A stretch of 15,996 nucleotides of DNA from SKLM01 sp964514285 (GCA_964514285.1 CAZEQC010000079.1:1-15996); one strand, 5' to 3'. Positions 1 to 7,284 are shown, counted from the first letter of the stretch. Translations and numbers: made by a program. Notes: generated from the letters alone by a model not told the origin.

Positions 1-8
1 TTGTAGAT

Positions 9-37
9 TTGACCGCTTGTGCTCATCAAGGTATAAT
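9..37 (+). promoter_or_regulatory. Sigma-70-type promoter of the rpmH operon
   Basis: A -35 hexamer TTGACC at 9-14 and a -10 hexamer TATAAT at 32-37 are separated by exactly 17 bp, matching 11 of 12 consensus bases. Transcription would start near position 44, giving an rpmH leader of about 165 nt that contains the hairpin at 84-113. The nearest downstream gene on the same strand is rpmH at 211. Confidence 0.8.
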
Positions 38-83
38 ACACGCTCGAGATCTGTCATTGGCGTCTATCCGCGGGCGAGTTCTT

Positions 84-113
84 CTCCCACGCCACCAGAC
101 ACGGGCGTGGGAG
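84..113 (+). promoter_or_regulatory. Leader hairpin between promoter and rpmH (possible attenuator)
   Basis: CTCCCACGCC (84-93) and GGCGTGGGAG (104-113) form a perfect 10-bp, mostly GC stem with a 10-nt loop. It lies about 40 nt after the predicted transcription start and about 100 nt before rpmH. The sequence after it (TGTTTCTG) has some T but no clean T-run, so it is at best a weak terminator. It may be an attenuator or autoregulatory leader element of the ribosomal-protein operon. The structure is seen directly; the role is inferred. Confidence 0.5.
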
Positions 114-210
114 TGTTTCTGTGGTGTCAAGACATAATTAGTGTAGACCACGTAGTCAATCGTCCGTCGGAGAGGCGGTATCGCAGTTTGACGTGGTGAA
201 GGAGGAGGAT

Positions 211-387
211 ATGCCAAAGCGCACCTATCAACCAAAGAAGCGAAAGCGAAAACGAACGCACGGCTTCCTTGCTCGTCGCTCGAGTAAGGGAGGCCGGAAG
301 GTCCTGAAGCGACGACGCAAGAAGGGGCGCAAACAGTTGAGTGTTGGTAAGCCGGAATCGAAGAAGAGGAACTGGAAGGGAAGCTAA
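211..387 (+). CDS. rpmH: 50S ribosomal protein L34
   Basis: This encodes a 58-residue, very basic protein of the large ribosomal subunit. The L34 signature is clear: KRTYQPKKRKRKRTHGF near residues 3-19, followed by GRKVLKRRRKKGRKQLS. The ATG at 211 is chosen over an in-frame GTG at 193 because GGAGGAGG at 201-208 sits just upstream and because L34 proteins begin with M-(P)KRTYQP. L34 is usually about 44-47 residues; this one has roughly 13 extra basic residues at the C-terminus (ending NWKGS). It is the first gene of the block, followed 63 nt later by rnpA, the usual order in bacteria. Confidence 0.96.
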   Translation: MPKRTYQPKKRKRKRTHGFLARRSSKGGRKVLKRRRKKGRKQLSVGKPESKKRNWKGS

Positions 388-450
388 CCAGCGCGTCTGC
401 GACCTCGGTGATCGATCAATCTGTCCGGGGGATACTGGATACACCGAGTT

Positions 451-783
451 ATGGAGCGGAGAATTCGACTCCGACGCAGCAGCGACATCAAGCGGGTTTA
501 TGACGAAGGGAAGTCGTGGGCGCATCCTCTGCTGGTGCTGATTGTCCGTCCCAATGAGCTAGGGCTCAGCCGTGTCGGCGTTACGGCGAGCCGAAAGGTG
601 GGTGGCGCGGTGAAACGCAATCGAGCGAAGCGTCTCTTGCGAGAAGCCGCGCGCCATCTCTACCCAAGGTTTGGGACTGAGGGCCTGGATGTTATGCTAA
701 TTGCCCGCCCGAAGCTCGTCGAGACGAAAGAGAGAGAGGTTGAGGAGGCACTGGCTTCGTTGCTCGATCGGGCGGGATTGTGA
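451..783 (+). CDS. rnpA: Ribonuclease P protein component
   Basis: A 110-residue basic protein, the usual size for RnpA. It binds the catalytic RNase P RNA and helps process the 5' end of tRNA precursors. The family RNR motif is present as KRNRAKRLLREA (about residues 51-62), and the N-terminal region RLRRSSDIKRVYDEGKS and the segment RVGVTASRKVGGAVKRNR are typical. No strong ribosome-binding site precedes the ATG, so expression may depend on coupling to rpmH, 63 nt upstream. The gene sits in the standard rpmH-rnpA-yidD-yidC order. Confidence 0.95.
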   Translation: MERRIRLRRSSDIKRVYDEGKSWAHPLLVLIVRPNELGLSRVGVTASRKVGGAVKRNRAKRLLREAARHLYPRFGTEGLDVMLIARPKLVETKEREVEEALASLLDRAGL

Positions 784-912
784 TGGCATCAATCTCGGCG
801 CCCAAGAGAAGAACTACGCGTAATGCTCGGGTCCTTCACCAGAACGAGGTAGCTTCTTCGTTCGACGCCTAGCGGGTATTGCGTTTTCAGGCTCAGAAGA
901 CAAGAAGACTAT

Positions 913-1197
913 ATGAAGGTGATCCTATTGGGGCTCATTCGCCTCTACCAATCCACCCTATCACGGGTGCTGCCTCCCTCGTGTCGCTTCTACCCTTCTT
1001 GTTCCCAATACAGCTATCAGGCCATCCAGCGCTACGGACCATGGCGCGGTGGTTGGCTGGCTGTGAAGCGCATCTCCCGCTGTCATCCCCTGAACCCGGG
1101 AGGGTATGACCCTGTGCCCGATCTCGACACATCACAGGACTTGGCCGCCGAATTCTCCGACACGCAGGAGCTTGGCAGTTCGTCGTGCCCAATGTGA
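913..1197 (+). CDS. yidD: Membrane protein insertion efficiency factor YidD
   Basis: A 94-residue protein of the YidD (haemolysin-like, DUF37) family, which associates with the inner membrane and assists YidC-dependent insertion. The conserved core is obvious: LIRLYQSTLSRVLPPSCRFYPSCSQYS (residues about 8-34) and the motif RCHPLNPGGYDPVP (about 56-69), with the family's three cysteines. A variable polar tail follows. The start ATG has only a weak purine-rich upstream sequence (AAGAAG). There is a 129-nt gap after rnpA. Confidence 0.94.
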   Translation: MKVILLGLIRLYQSTLSRVLPPSCRFYPSCSQYSYQAIQRYGPWRGGWLAVKRISRCHPLNPGGYDPVPDLDTSQDLAAEFSDTQELGSSSCPM

Positions 1198-1207
1198 CGG
1201 GCACGAC
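1182..1207 (+). promoter_or_regulatory. Hairpin over the yidD stop codon
   Basis: GTCGTGCCC (1182-1190) and GGGCACGAC (1199-1207) form a perfect 9-bp stem with an 8-nt loop. It spans the yidD stop codon and lies about 57 nt before the next start. No T-run follows, so it may be an mRNA stability or intercistronic element rather than a terminator. Confidence 0.4.
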
Positions 1208-1263
1208 ACAAGATATGGCTTTGGGCCATCCATTCGGTGACCCATCATTTGGAGGATAGATCA

Positions 1264-2409
1264 TTGAATCAAGTTCTTACAAAGCGCTCACTCGTCGCGC
1301 TCATGATGCTGGCAGCGCTTCTCCTGACCACGAGCGGCTGTGCAGGCGGTGTTAGGGCGTCCAGTTGGACCGGCCTGACCGTCGTCGATGAGAAGCTCTA
1401 CCTGGCGGACCTGCAGCAGGCCCGCGCAATGAATGCGACCAACGGGGAGACCCTCTGGACCTTCCCCAGTAACCCGGAGGAGAACAACCAGGGGCTCTTC
1501 TACGCCACGCCCGCTGTGAGTGACGGAGGACAGGTTTTCTTCGCGTCACAGCTTACGACCGGGGGGTTCTTCAGCCAGCGCCAGAGCATCGTCTGGGCGC
1601 TCAATGCCGAGACCGGCCAAGAGCAATGGCGTTTCGACGGCGCCACAGGCATGTACGTCGAGGGGGGAACACTGGGCGATAGCTTGTTCGTCATCGGGAA
1701 CGGGGATGGCAACGTCTATGCCCTGGACCGGGAGACCGGTTCGCTCCAATGGACGTTTGAGACCGGACATCGCGTCTGGTCCACGCCCCTTATCGTCTCG
1801 GATACCGTCTACGTGGGGTCGATGGACCGGACCCTCTATGCGCTCGCTCTGGATTCCGGAGAGGTCAAGTGGACGTTCGAGAGGGATGGAGCTTTCGGTG
1901 CTAAGCCGGCGCTGGACAACGGTACGCTCTATGTCGGCGCCTTCGACGACACCGTCTATGCCGTGGATGCTGAGACCGGTGAGGAACGCTGGCATTTCCG
2001 CGGGGATGACTGGTTCTGGGGGAGCCCAGCGGTTCACGATGGCACGGTCTACGCTGTCGACGTGAAGGGCAGAGTCTACGCATTTGATGCCCAGACCGGT
2101 GATGAACGCTGGCACAAGTTCCTCGTCACGGATCAAAATCAGCCCGTTCCGGTGCGAGCAGGCGTCACGCTCAATGAGGATGGCAGCAGACTCTTCATCA
2201 ACGCTCGGACCGGCACCCTATACGCCCTCAACGCCGGCGACGGTTTCGTGGAATGGTCATCGCCCGCTGAAGGCCGTGGGCTATCAGAGCCTGTGGTGGG
2301 AGATTCGCTGGTCTACCAATCGCTTATTCTCGGAACACCGCGTCTGCGGGCCTTACAGCTGGACCAGGGACGTGAAGCGTGGTCCTTCCCCGTGCCCGAA
2401 GAAGGCTAG
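1264..2409 (+). CDS. PQQ-like beta-propeller repeat lipoprotein
   Basis: A 381-residue predicted lipoprotein. From the TTG at 1264 the protein begins MNQVLTKRSLV, then a hydrophobic stretch and a lipobox T-S-G-C with Cys26 as the lipidation site. TTG is preferred to an in-frame GTG at 1237 because GGAGGA at 1251-1256 lies 7 nt upstream of it. The mature part has about eight repeats of the form YALDxETGxxxWxF, for example near TGQEQWRF, TGSLQWTF, SGEVKWTF, TGEERWHF and TGDERWHK, consistent with an eight-bladed propeller. The fold resembles BamB and PQQ dehydrogenases, but nothing here shows that PQQ is bound. It sits between yidD and yidC, 14 nt before yidC, which suggests a surface-side partner in membrane or secretory protein assembly. 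That role is inferred from position. Confidence 0.85.
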   Translation: MNQVLTKRSLVALMMLAALLLTTSGCAGGVRASSWTGLTVVDEKLYLADLQQARAMNATNGETLWTFPSNPEENNQGLFYATPAVSDGGQVFFASQLTTGGFFSQRQSIVWALNAETGQEQWRFDGATGMYVEGGTLGDSLFVIGNGDGNVYALDRETGSLQWTFETGHRVWSTPLIVSDTVYVGSMDRTLYALALDSGEVKWTFERDGAFGAKPALDNGTLYVGAFDDTVYAVDAETGEERWHFRGDDWFWGSPAVHDGTVYAVDVKGRVYAFDAQTGDERWHKFLVTDQNQPVPVRAGVTLNEDGSRLFINARTGTLYALNAGDGFVEWSSPAEGRGLSEPVVGDSLVYQSLILGTPRLRALQLDQGREAWSFPVPEEG

Positions 2410-2423
2410 GATGAGAAGCTAAT

Positions 2424-3200
2424 ATGCTAGATTTCATTATTTACCCGTTGGCCAATGTCTTGCTGCTCCTGTACAACTACCTGGGTCATCAGACGGTCTT
2501 GGCTATTGCTGCTATGACGATCCTGACTCGGTTGTTGATTCTCCCGTTGACGCTAAGCCAACAACGATCGGCTCAGAAGATGCAGGAGCTCCAGCCTGAG
2601 ATCGAAAAACTGCGCGACAAGTATGGAGATGATCAGGAAAAACTCGCTCAGAAGCAGATGGAGCTGTGGCGAGAGGCGGGCGTCAATCCGGCTGGGGGAT
2701 GCTTGCCCCTGCTGATTCAGTTGCCCATTATGATCGCCCTCTACCGCGCCATCATCTTCTGCGTCCCCTCCACGCCCCTTCAGCTTTTCCAGTTCTCTGG
2801 TCGTATCTTCATCGACCAGTGGCTGCCTAGTCTGACGGGGCTCGTGCCACTTCAGAACACGTTTTTGGGCATGGATCTGGGCCAGCCTCCCAGCCCGGCT
2901 CAGTGGTGGTCGTATGCCCTGCCCATCCTGGTCTTTGCCACATCGTGGCTTCAGCAGAAGCTCTTAAGCCCCAGTAGTGCTGCCGGTGACGGTGGTTCGC
3001 AGGCGGAGATGATGAGCCAACAGATGCAGATTATGATGCCGCTTATGTTTGGTTTCATCTCTCTCCAGTACGCCACCGGCCTCTCTATCTACTTCATTAT
3101 CTCCAACCTGTTTGGTATGGCTCAGTACTACTTCATTCGTATGGATCGAGGAGAAGCCAGTGAGGCGCCCTCCGTGATCAAGAAACGCCCGAAGAAGTAG
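2424..3200 (+). CDS. yidC: Membrane protein insertase YidC/Oxa1 family
   Basis: A 258-residue insertase of the short form that lacks the large periplasmic domain of proteobacterial YidC. It inserts and folds membrane proteins, alone or with the Sec translocon. Visible hallmarks are an N-terminal membrane segment, the groove arginine in TILTRLLILPLT (Arg36), the coiled cytoplasmic hairpin QKMQELQPEIEKLRDKYGDD, the motif NPAGGCLPLLIQLPIMIALYRAI, and the C-terminal segments around MMPLMFGFISLQYATGLSIY. The tail is basic (ending KKRPKK), as in YidC proteins that contact ribosomes. A GGATGAGAAG sequence precedes the ATG. Jag follows 37 nt later. Confidence 0.95.
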   Translation: MLDFIIYPLANVLLLLYNYLGHQTVLAIAAMTILTRLLILPLTLSQQRSAQKMQELQPEIEKLRDKYGDDQEKLAQKQMELWREAGVNPAGGCLPLLIQLPIMIALYRAIIFCVPSTPLQLFQFSGRIFIDQWLPSLTGLVPLQNTFLGMDLGQPPSPAQWWSYALPILVFATSWLQQKLLSPSSAAGDGGSQAEMMSQQMQIMMPLMFGFISLQYATGLSIYFIISNLFGMAQYYFIRMDRGEASEAPSVIKKRPKK

Positions 3201-3237
3201 CTGCTTTGTCTTCTACGTTTGTTGAGGAGCAGTCCAG

Positions 3238-4098
3238 ATGTCACAACAGAAATCAACGATAGAAGTTGCCGGAAAAGATGTCGATGCGGCCATCGCCGCG
3301 GGACTAGCACGTCTCGATCTTCCCCGCGACGCGGTGGAGGTCGAAGTCTTGGACGAAGGTCGCCAGGGAATGTTCGGCCTTGGCGCGCGAGCGGCTCGGG
3401 TTCGCCTTAAAGTCACCTCGGCGAAGGAGGGCGAACGCCAGCCTGCCGCCAAGCCTAAGCCCAAACCCAAGCCCAAACCTAAACCCGAACCCAAACCCAA
3501 ACCTAAGCCAGAAGCCCCAGAAGCTCCACCTTCGTCTCAGAAGGAGGCGAAGGCCCCTGTGTCGGAGCAAGAGGCGCCACCGGAGGTCGAGCCCGAGAAG
3601 TCGACGCCGACCAGCGAGAAGGAGAAGATCCAGGTGGTTCAAGCTGTGACCAGGGGGCTGTTGGACGCCATGGGACTTGACGACACCCGGATCGCGGTGG
3701 AACGCGCCGAACCTGGCCCCAGCAGTGAGGAGGAAGTCCCTCCGCTGGTCGTTGACGTGAGCGGGCCAGGTGCCGATATACTTATCGGGCCCGATGGTGA
3801 GGTTCTGAATGCCTTTCAGCACCTCGTGCGTCTCCTGGTCGGGCGTAAGATGAAGGGTTGGGTTCACGTCGTGGTGGACGCCCAGGGCTACAAGGCGCAG
3901 CGGGCGGAGCGGCTCCGTGATCTGGCGCATCGTATGGCCGACCAGGCAGTCGACACCGATCGGACCGTGATCCTGCAGCCTATGCCGCCCAATGAACGTC
4001 GGGTTGTCCATGTGGCCCTCTACGATGACTCACGGGTGACCACCGAGAGTATCTACGAAGGGGAGCGGCGTCGCGTCACCATCGTTCCAGAGGAGTGA
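3238..4098 (+). CDS. jag: RNA-binding protein Jag/KhpB (Jag-N, KH, R3H domains)
   Basis: A 286-residue protein with the three Jag domains in order. The Jag-N domain is at about residues 1-62, including the typical EVLDEGRQGMFGLGARAARVRL. A long Lys/Pro- and Glu-rich linker follows at about 66-130. Next are a KH domain with loop GPDG at 184-187 and a C-terminal R3H domain with Arg254-x3-His258. KhpB proteins bind RNA, often with KhpA, and affect cell elongation and division in Firmicutes; its role here is inferred from homology. A GAGGAG Shine-Dalgarno lies upstream of the ATG. Its position right after yidC is the usual one. Confidence 0.93.
   Translation: MSQQKSTIEVAGKDVDAAIAAGLARLDLPRDAVEVEVLDEGRQGMFGLGARAARVRLKVTSAKEGERQPAAKPKPKPKPKPKPEPKPKPKPEAPEAPPSSQKEAKAPVSEQEAPPEVEPEKSTPTSEKEKIQVVQAVTRGLLDAMGLDDTRIAVERAEPGPSSEEEVPPLVVDVSGPGADILIGPDGEVLNAFQHLVRLLVGRKMKGWVHVVVDAQGYKAQRAERLRDLAHRMADQAVDTDRTVILQPMPPNERRVVHVALYDDSRVTTESIYEGERRRVTIVPEE
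3451..3510 (+). repeat. Hexanucleotide repeat coding a Lys-Pro tract in jag
   Basis: Ten consecutive 6-nt units alternate AAG/AAA with CCN (one unit begins GAA), coding KP six times, EP once and KP three times, at about residues 72-91 of Jag. Copies differ only at wobble positions. Such a tract can change length by slippage while keeping frame. The unit pattern is read directly; length variation is inferred. Confidence 0.85.
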
Positions 4099-4236
4099 CG
4101 CTGCCCATCGTCTGCGTCGATGGCCCTCTGACTGAGCCAGCGACCGACTCGTCGAACGAACCGGTCCTTTTTCACGCTGAGCGATAAGGCCGACGCGCGC
4201 CAGCCTCCCTCGACGGAGCCAGTGCTGAGGCGGTCG

Positions 4237-5106
4237 ATGTTGCTCTTGGATTATCTCGTCATTGGTCACGCCACGCGTGACCAGAAGGGGGACTCGTCCG
4301 CCCTGGGAGGGACCGTGGCGTATGCTGCGCGGACGGCTCGGGCGCTTGGATGCCGGGCCGGGGTCGTCACCAGCGCAGGGTCCGATCTTACCTGGGGCCA
4401 GTCCTTGGCTGGCGTTTGGATTGAGCGTCATCTGGCTCCAACGTCGACCGTCTTCGAAAACGTCTACACGGAGACGGGGCGGCGACAAATGATCCACGAT
4501 GTCGCTGGCCCTCTCGGACCTAGTGCGGTGCCCGACGAATGGCAGGCCTCATTGATTCACATAGGTCCTGTGGCGCAAGAGTGTGATCCGGCCCTGGCGA
4601 GCAGCCTCGGGGAGGCCTTCATTGGTGTGACCCCTCAAGGGTGGATGAGGCAGTGGGACGACGCCGGGCACATCAGCCACCGTCCCTGGAGGGAGGCCCG
4701 GCAGGTGCTTCCACACGTGGATGCCGTGGTGTTGAGTGAGGAGGATGTCCAGCGCGACTGGAGCCTGGTAGCCCAATACGCCTGTCAGACGCTATGTTTG
4801 GCGCTGACTCAGGGCGCTGCTGGTTGCACGATCTATGCTCAAGGGGACGTTCGCCGCTTTCCGGCGCCAAACGTAAATGACGTGGATCCCACGGGTGCCG
4901 GAGATGTCTTTGCCGCATCTCTGTTCTATGCGCTGCAGCGTGGCCACGATGCTTGGTCTGCTGCGCGTTTCGCCAACTGCATCGCAGCTCGGTCCGTGAC
5001 CCGGACGGGGCTTTCGGGTACACCCCATCGGGAGGAGGTCGCTTACTGTAAGCGGGTTGCGTTGAGAGGTGATGAGAGCGATGCCCATCATTTACGCACT
5101 GGCTAA
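4237..5106 (+). CDS. PfkB-family (ribokinase-like) carbohydrate kinase
   Basis: A 289-residue putative ATP-dependent sugar or nucleoside kinase. The C-terminal PfkB signature DPTGAGDVFAASL is intact, with Asp217 and the catalytic-base Asp223. The N-terminal substrate-binding glycine motif is present as ALGGTVAYAARTARALG, but the Asn common in that motif is missing, so substrate preference cannot be predicted. The ATG at 4237 is preferred to a GTG at 4222 because GAGGCGG at 4227-4233 is well placed and LLLDYLVIGHATRD is a normal family N-terminus. The last 26 nt overlap parA, pointing to translational coupling with the partition genes. A 138-nt gap with no clear promoter separates it from jag. 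Confidence 0.88.
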   Translation: MLLLDYLVIGHATRDQKGDSSALGGTVAYAARTARALGCRAGVVTSAGSDLTWGQSLAGVWIERHLAPTSTVFENVYTETGRRQMIHDVAGPLGPSAVPDEWQASLIHIGPVAQECDPALASSLGEAFIGVTPQGWMRQWDDAGHISHRPWREARQVLPHVDAVVLSEEDVQRDWSLVAQYACQTLCLALTQGAAGCTIYAQGDVRRFPAPNVNDVDPTGAGDVFAASLFYALQRGHDAWSAARFANCIAARSVTRTGLSGTPHREEVAYCKRVALRGDESDAHHLRTG

Positions 5107-5872
5107 TCAGAAGGGCGGCGTCGGAAAGACCACCACGGCCGTCAACCTGGGGGCCTACCTGGTCGAACGGGGACAGCGCGTCCTGCTGATCGACATCGAT
5201 CCTCAGGCGAACGCCACCTCGTCCCTCGGGATTGAGAAAGCCTCTGTCTCTCTCTCCACCTACGACGTCTTGGTCAATGATGTCCCCTTCGCCCGCATCA
5301 TCCGATCTGTCGACCAGACCGGGCTCGAGCTGGCACCGTCTTCGCCCGATCTGGCGGGCGCGACGGTGGAGTTGGTCGATATGCCGCGACGTGAGTATCG
5401 GCTGCACAAAACCCTTCAGGCCCTGGCTTCGAGTCATGCCTACGACTACGTGCTGATCGACTGCCCCCCCAGCCTGGGCATCTTGACCGTGAGTGGGCTG
5501 ACGGCTGCCACAGGAGGCGTCATCATCCCAGTCCAGTGTGAGTATCTCGCTCTGGAAGGGCTCTCACAGCTGGCTCGCGTGATCAGGCTGGTTCGTCAGG
5601 CTCTGAACCCCGAGCTCACTTTGCGCGGGTTGGTCATGACGATGTACGACGCGCGCACCAACTTGTCGGAACAGGTCGTCGCCGAGGTGAGGCGTCACTT
5701 TCGGAAACGGGTCTTTGAGGTTATCATTCCCCGCAGCGTTCGCTTAAGCGAGGCCCCCAGCTTCGGCGTGCCCATCAACGTCCACGCTCCCCGCTCGGCC
5801 GGGGCCGAGGCTTATGACGCGCTGGCCGAGGAGTTGCTGGTGAATGACCAAGAGTGCTGGTTGCGGAGGTAG
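5081..5872 (+). CDS. parA: Chromosome partitioning ATPase ParA/Soj
   Basis: A 263-residue Walker-type ATPase that moves or positions the ParB-bound origin region. The deviant Walker A motif KGGVGKTT is at residues 11-18 with signature Lys11 and catalytic Lys16. The switch region IDIDPQAN and Walker B VLIDCPPSLG follow. The start at 5081 gives the family N-terminus MPIIYALANQKGGVGKTT; upstream in-frame GTG (5069) and ATG (5072) codons would add three or four residues. A GAGAGG lies 11 nt upstream, slightly far, so coupling to the overlapping kinase gene is likely. parB begins 2 nt after its stop. Confidence 0.95.
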   Translation: MPIIYALANQKGGVGKTTTAVNLGAYLVERGQRVLLIDIDPQANATSSLGIEKASVSLSTYDVLVNDVPFARIIRSVDQTGLELAPSSPDLAGATVELVDMPRREYRLHKTLQALASSHAYDYVLIDCPPSLGILTVSGLTAATGGVIIPVQCEYLALEGLSQLARVIRLVRQALNPELTLRGLVMTMYDARTNLSEQVVAEVRRHFRKRVFEVIIPRSVRLSEAPSFGVPINVHAPRSAGAEAYDALAEELLVNDQECWLRR

Positions 5873-5874
5873 CT

Positions 5875-6741
5875 ATGTCACCACGCAAGATCGGACTGGG
5901 CAAAGGGTTGGATTCCTTGATCCCTGCCGCCGACGCGGAGGATGCCGAAGCTAGAGCTAGGCAGGGGATCTTGGCGGTCTCGCTTGCTGCCATCTCGCCT
6001 AACCCGCATCAGCCTCGGTCACCTATTCGGGAGCAGGATCTGCGGGAACTGGCTGCTTCGATTGAGGAACACGGTATCATCCAACCCCTTGTGGTCACCG
6101 AGGTTGCGGACGGTTATCAACTGATCGCCGGTGAGCGCCGCTGGCGCGCTGCGCGCCTAGCCGGCCTTGCCAAGGTCCCCGTCCTCCTCAAGGACGTGGC
6201 TCCCCGTGAGATGCTGGAACTGGCCCTGGTGGAGAACCTGCAGCGTTCCGACCTGAACCCGCTGGAGGAGGCCATGGCCTTCGAGCAGCTGGCTGAGTCG
6301 TTTGGATTGACGCAGCAGCAGATCGCCCAGCGGGTGGGCAAGAGTCGCACTGCGGTCTCCAACACCCTGCGGCTTCTCAAGGCAGCCCGCGCCGTGCGCC
6401 AGGCTCTGCTTGAGGAGAAGATCAGCGAGGGACACGCCCGGGCCCTGCTTGGACTGGAGCGGGACGAAGCCCAGGAAGCTGCGCTTAAGACTATCCTTGA
6501 GCGTGGATTCAACGTCCGCCAGACGGAGGCGTTGGTGCGTCGGTTGCTCGGTCGGGAGAGGGAGCAGAAGAAACAGAAGCAAGTCCCCTCACCGGCGATG
6601 CAGGAGCTGGAGTCTCAGTTTCGTGAGGCGCTGAGCACTAAGGTTAGCCTGAAGCGTCGAGGCCAGGGTGGTCGTCTGGTCATCTACTTCTACTCTGAGG
6701 AGGAGTTGGCAGCTCTACACGACCATATCGTTGGGCAGTAG
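5875..6741 (+). CDS. parB: Chromosome partitioning protein ParB/Spo0J
   Basis: A 288-residue centromere-binding CTPase. It has an N-terminal ParA-interacting peptide region (GLGKGLDSLIP), the ParB/Srx domain with GERRWRAAR beginning at Gly86, and the ENLQRSDLNPLEEA segment. A helix-turn-helix (LTQQQIAQRVGKSRTAVSNTLRLL) and a C-terminal dimerisation region ending VIYFYSEEELAALHDHI follow. The ATG at 5875 has a strong CGGAGGT at 5864-5870 and starts just after parA. An in-frame start at 5854 would overlap parA and lacks this site. No parS palindrome of the known consensus was found in the window. Confidence 0.95.
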   Translation: MSPRKIGLGKGLDSLIPAADAEDAEARARQGILAVSLAAISPNPHQPRSPIREQDLRELAASIEEHGIIQPLVVTEVADGYQLIAGERRWRAARLAGLAKVPVLLKDVAPREMLELALVENLQRSDLNPLEEAMAFEQLAESFGLTQQQIAQRVGKSRTAVSNTLRLLKAARAVRQALLEEKISEGHARALLGLERDEAQEAALKTILERGFNVRQTEALVRRLLGREREQKKQKQVPSPAMQELESQFREALSTKVSLKRRGQGGRLVIYFYSEEELAALHDHIVGQ

Positions 6742-6835
6742 GCGCAGCTTCTCTCAGCTCTGTTTGAAGGTCAGCAGTCCTCTTAGCGGGGTGGAATCAC
6801 GATGACGTGTTTAGCGAATTGGGAGGGAGACGGCG

Positions 6836-7216
6836 ATGAAGGACGAACTTGCGGAAGCTGTTCAAGAGCGAGCGCGGGAGGGTAAGTTAAGCTGCGGCGC
6901 CGCTTTTCGCGTCGCGGAGGCTTTGGCCGCCAACCCACTGAAGGTGGGGGAGATGGCCGACACCTTGGGCCTCCGCCTCTATCACTGTCAATTGGGCCTC
7001 TTCGGCTACGATGGGGAGGAGCGGATCGTCCATCCAGCCGAGGAGCTATCGCCACAGCTGGAGCAGGCAATCCGCGAGGGTCTGATCGTGGGGCGTTTAC
7101 CCTGCGCCGTGGCCTGGGCTATTGCCGAGCGCTTTGACCTGCCCAAGACCCACGTGGCGAATGCCGCCGAGCGGCTTGAGATCCGCATCGGCCAGTGCCA
7201 GCTTGGTGCGTTCTAG
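6836..7216 (+). CDS. Small internally duplicated protein with two CQLGxF repeats
   Basis: A 126-residue soluble protein of unknown function. Residues 5-56 and 75-126 are two copies of one domain and align without gaps at a period of 70. Matching positions include Gly16/Gly86, Cys20/Cys90, Ala27-Glu28/Ala97-Glu98, Val37/Val107, Ala41/Ala111, Leu44/Leu114, Arg47/Arg117 and the ending CQLGxF (Cys51/Cys121). Each copy looks helical, with a helix-turn-helix-like middle (PLKVGEMADTLG and PKTHVANAAERL). Four Cys in two symmetric pairs could bind metal or a cluster, or form disulfides; this is inference. A GGGAGGGAGA Shine-Dalgarno precedes the ATG. It follows parB by 94 nt. Gene status is well supported by the duplication and ribosome-binding site; function is not known to me. 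Confidence 0.82.
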   Translation: MKDELAEAVQERAREGKLSCGAAFRVAEALAANPLKVGEMADTLGLRLYHCQLGLFGYDGEERIVHPAEELSPQLEQAIREGLIVGRLPCAVAWAIAERFDLPKTHVANAAERLEIRIGQCQLGAF

Positions 7217-7284
7217 CGGAAGGGCTCAGGATCTTTAGAGAGCCTGAAGAGAGCCAAACCATCATCATGTCACACTCTGATTCG

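Noticed and set aside
127..525. 132-residue frame antisense to rpmH and the start of rnpA
   Set aside because: It is the mirror of two certain genes and has no motif or ribosome-binding site of its own.
783..872. 29-residue open frame whose ATG overlaps the rnpA stop (TGATG)
   Set aside because: Stop-start overlap is suggestive of coupling, but the peptide is short, has no recognisable motif and only a weak GGCGGGA upstream. It needs conservation data.
3304..4011. 235-residue - strand frame opposite jag
   Set aside because: Its repetitive Gly-Phe and Gly-Leu stretch is just the complement of the Lys-Pro repeat, and jag has three recognisable domains.
4099..4236. Possible terminator or promoter between jag and the kinase
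   Set aside because: Only a 6-bp stem (CCATCG with CGATGG, 4105-4123) without a T-run, and no pair of hexamers at usable spacing.
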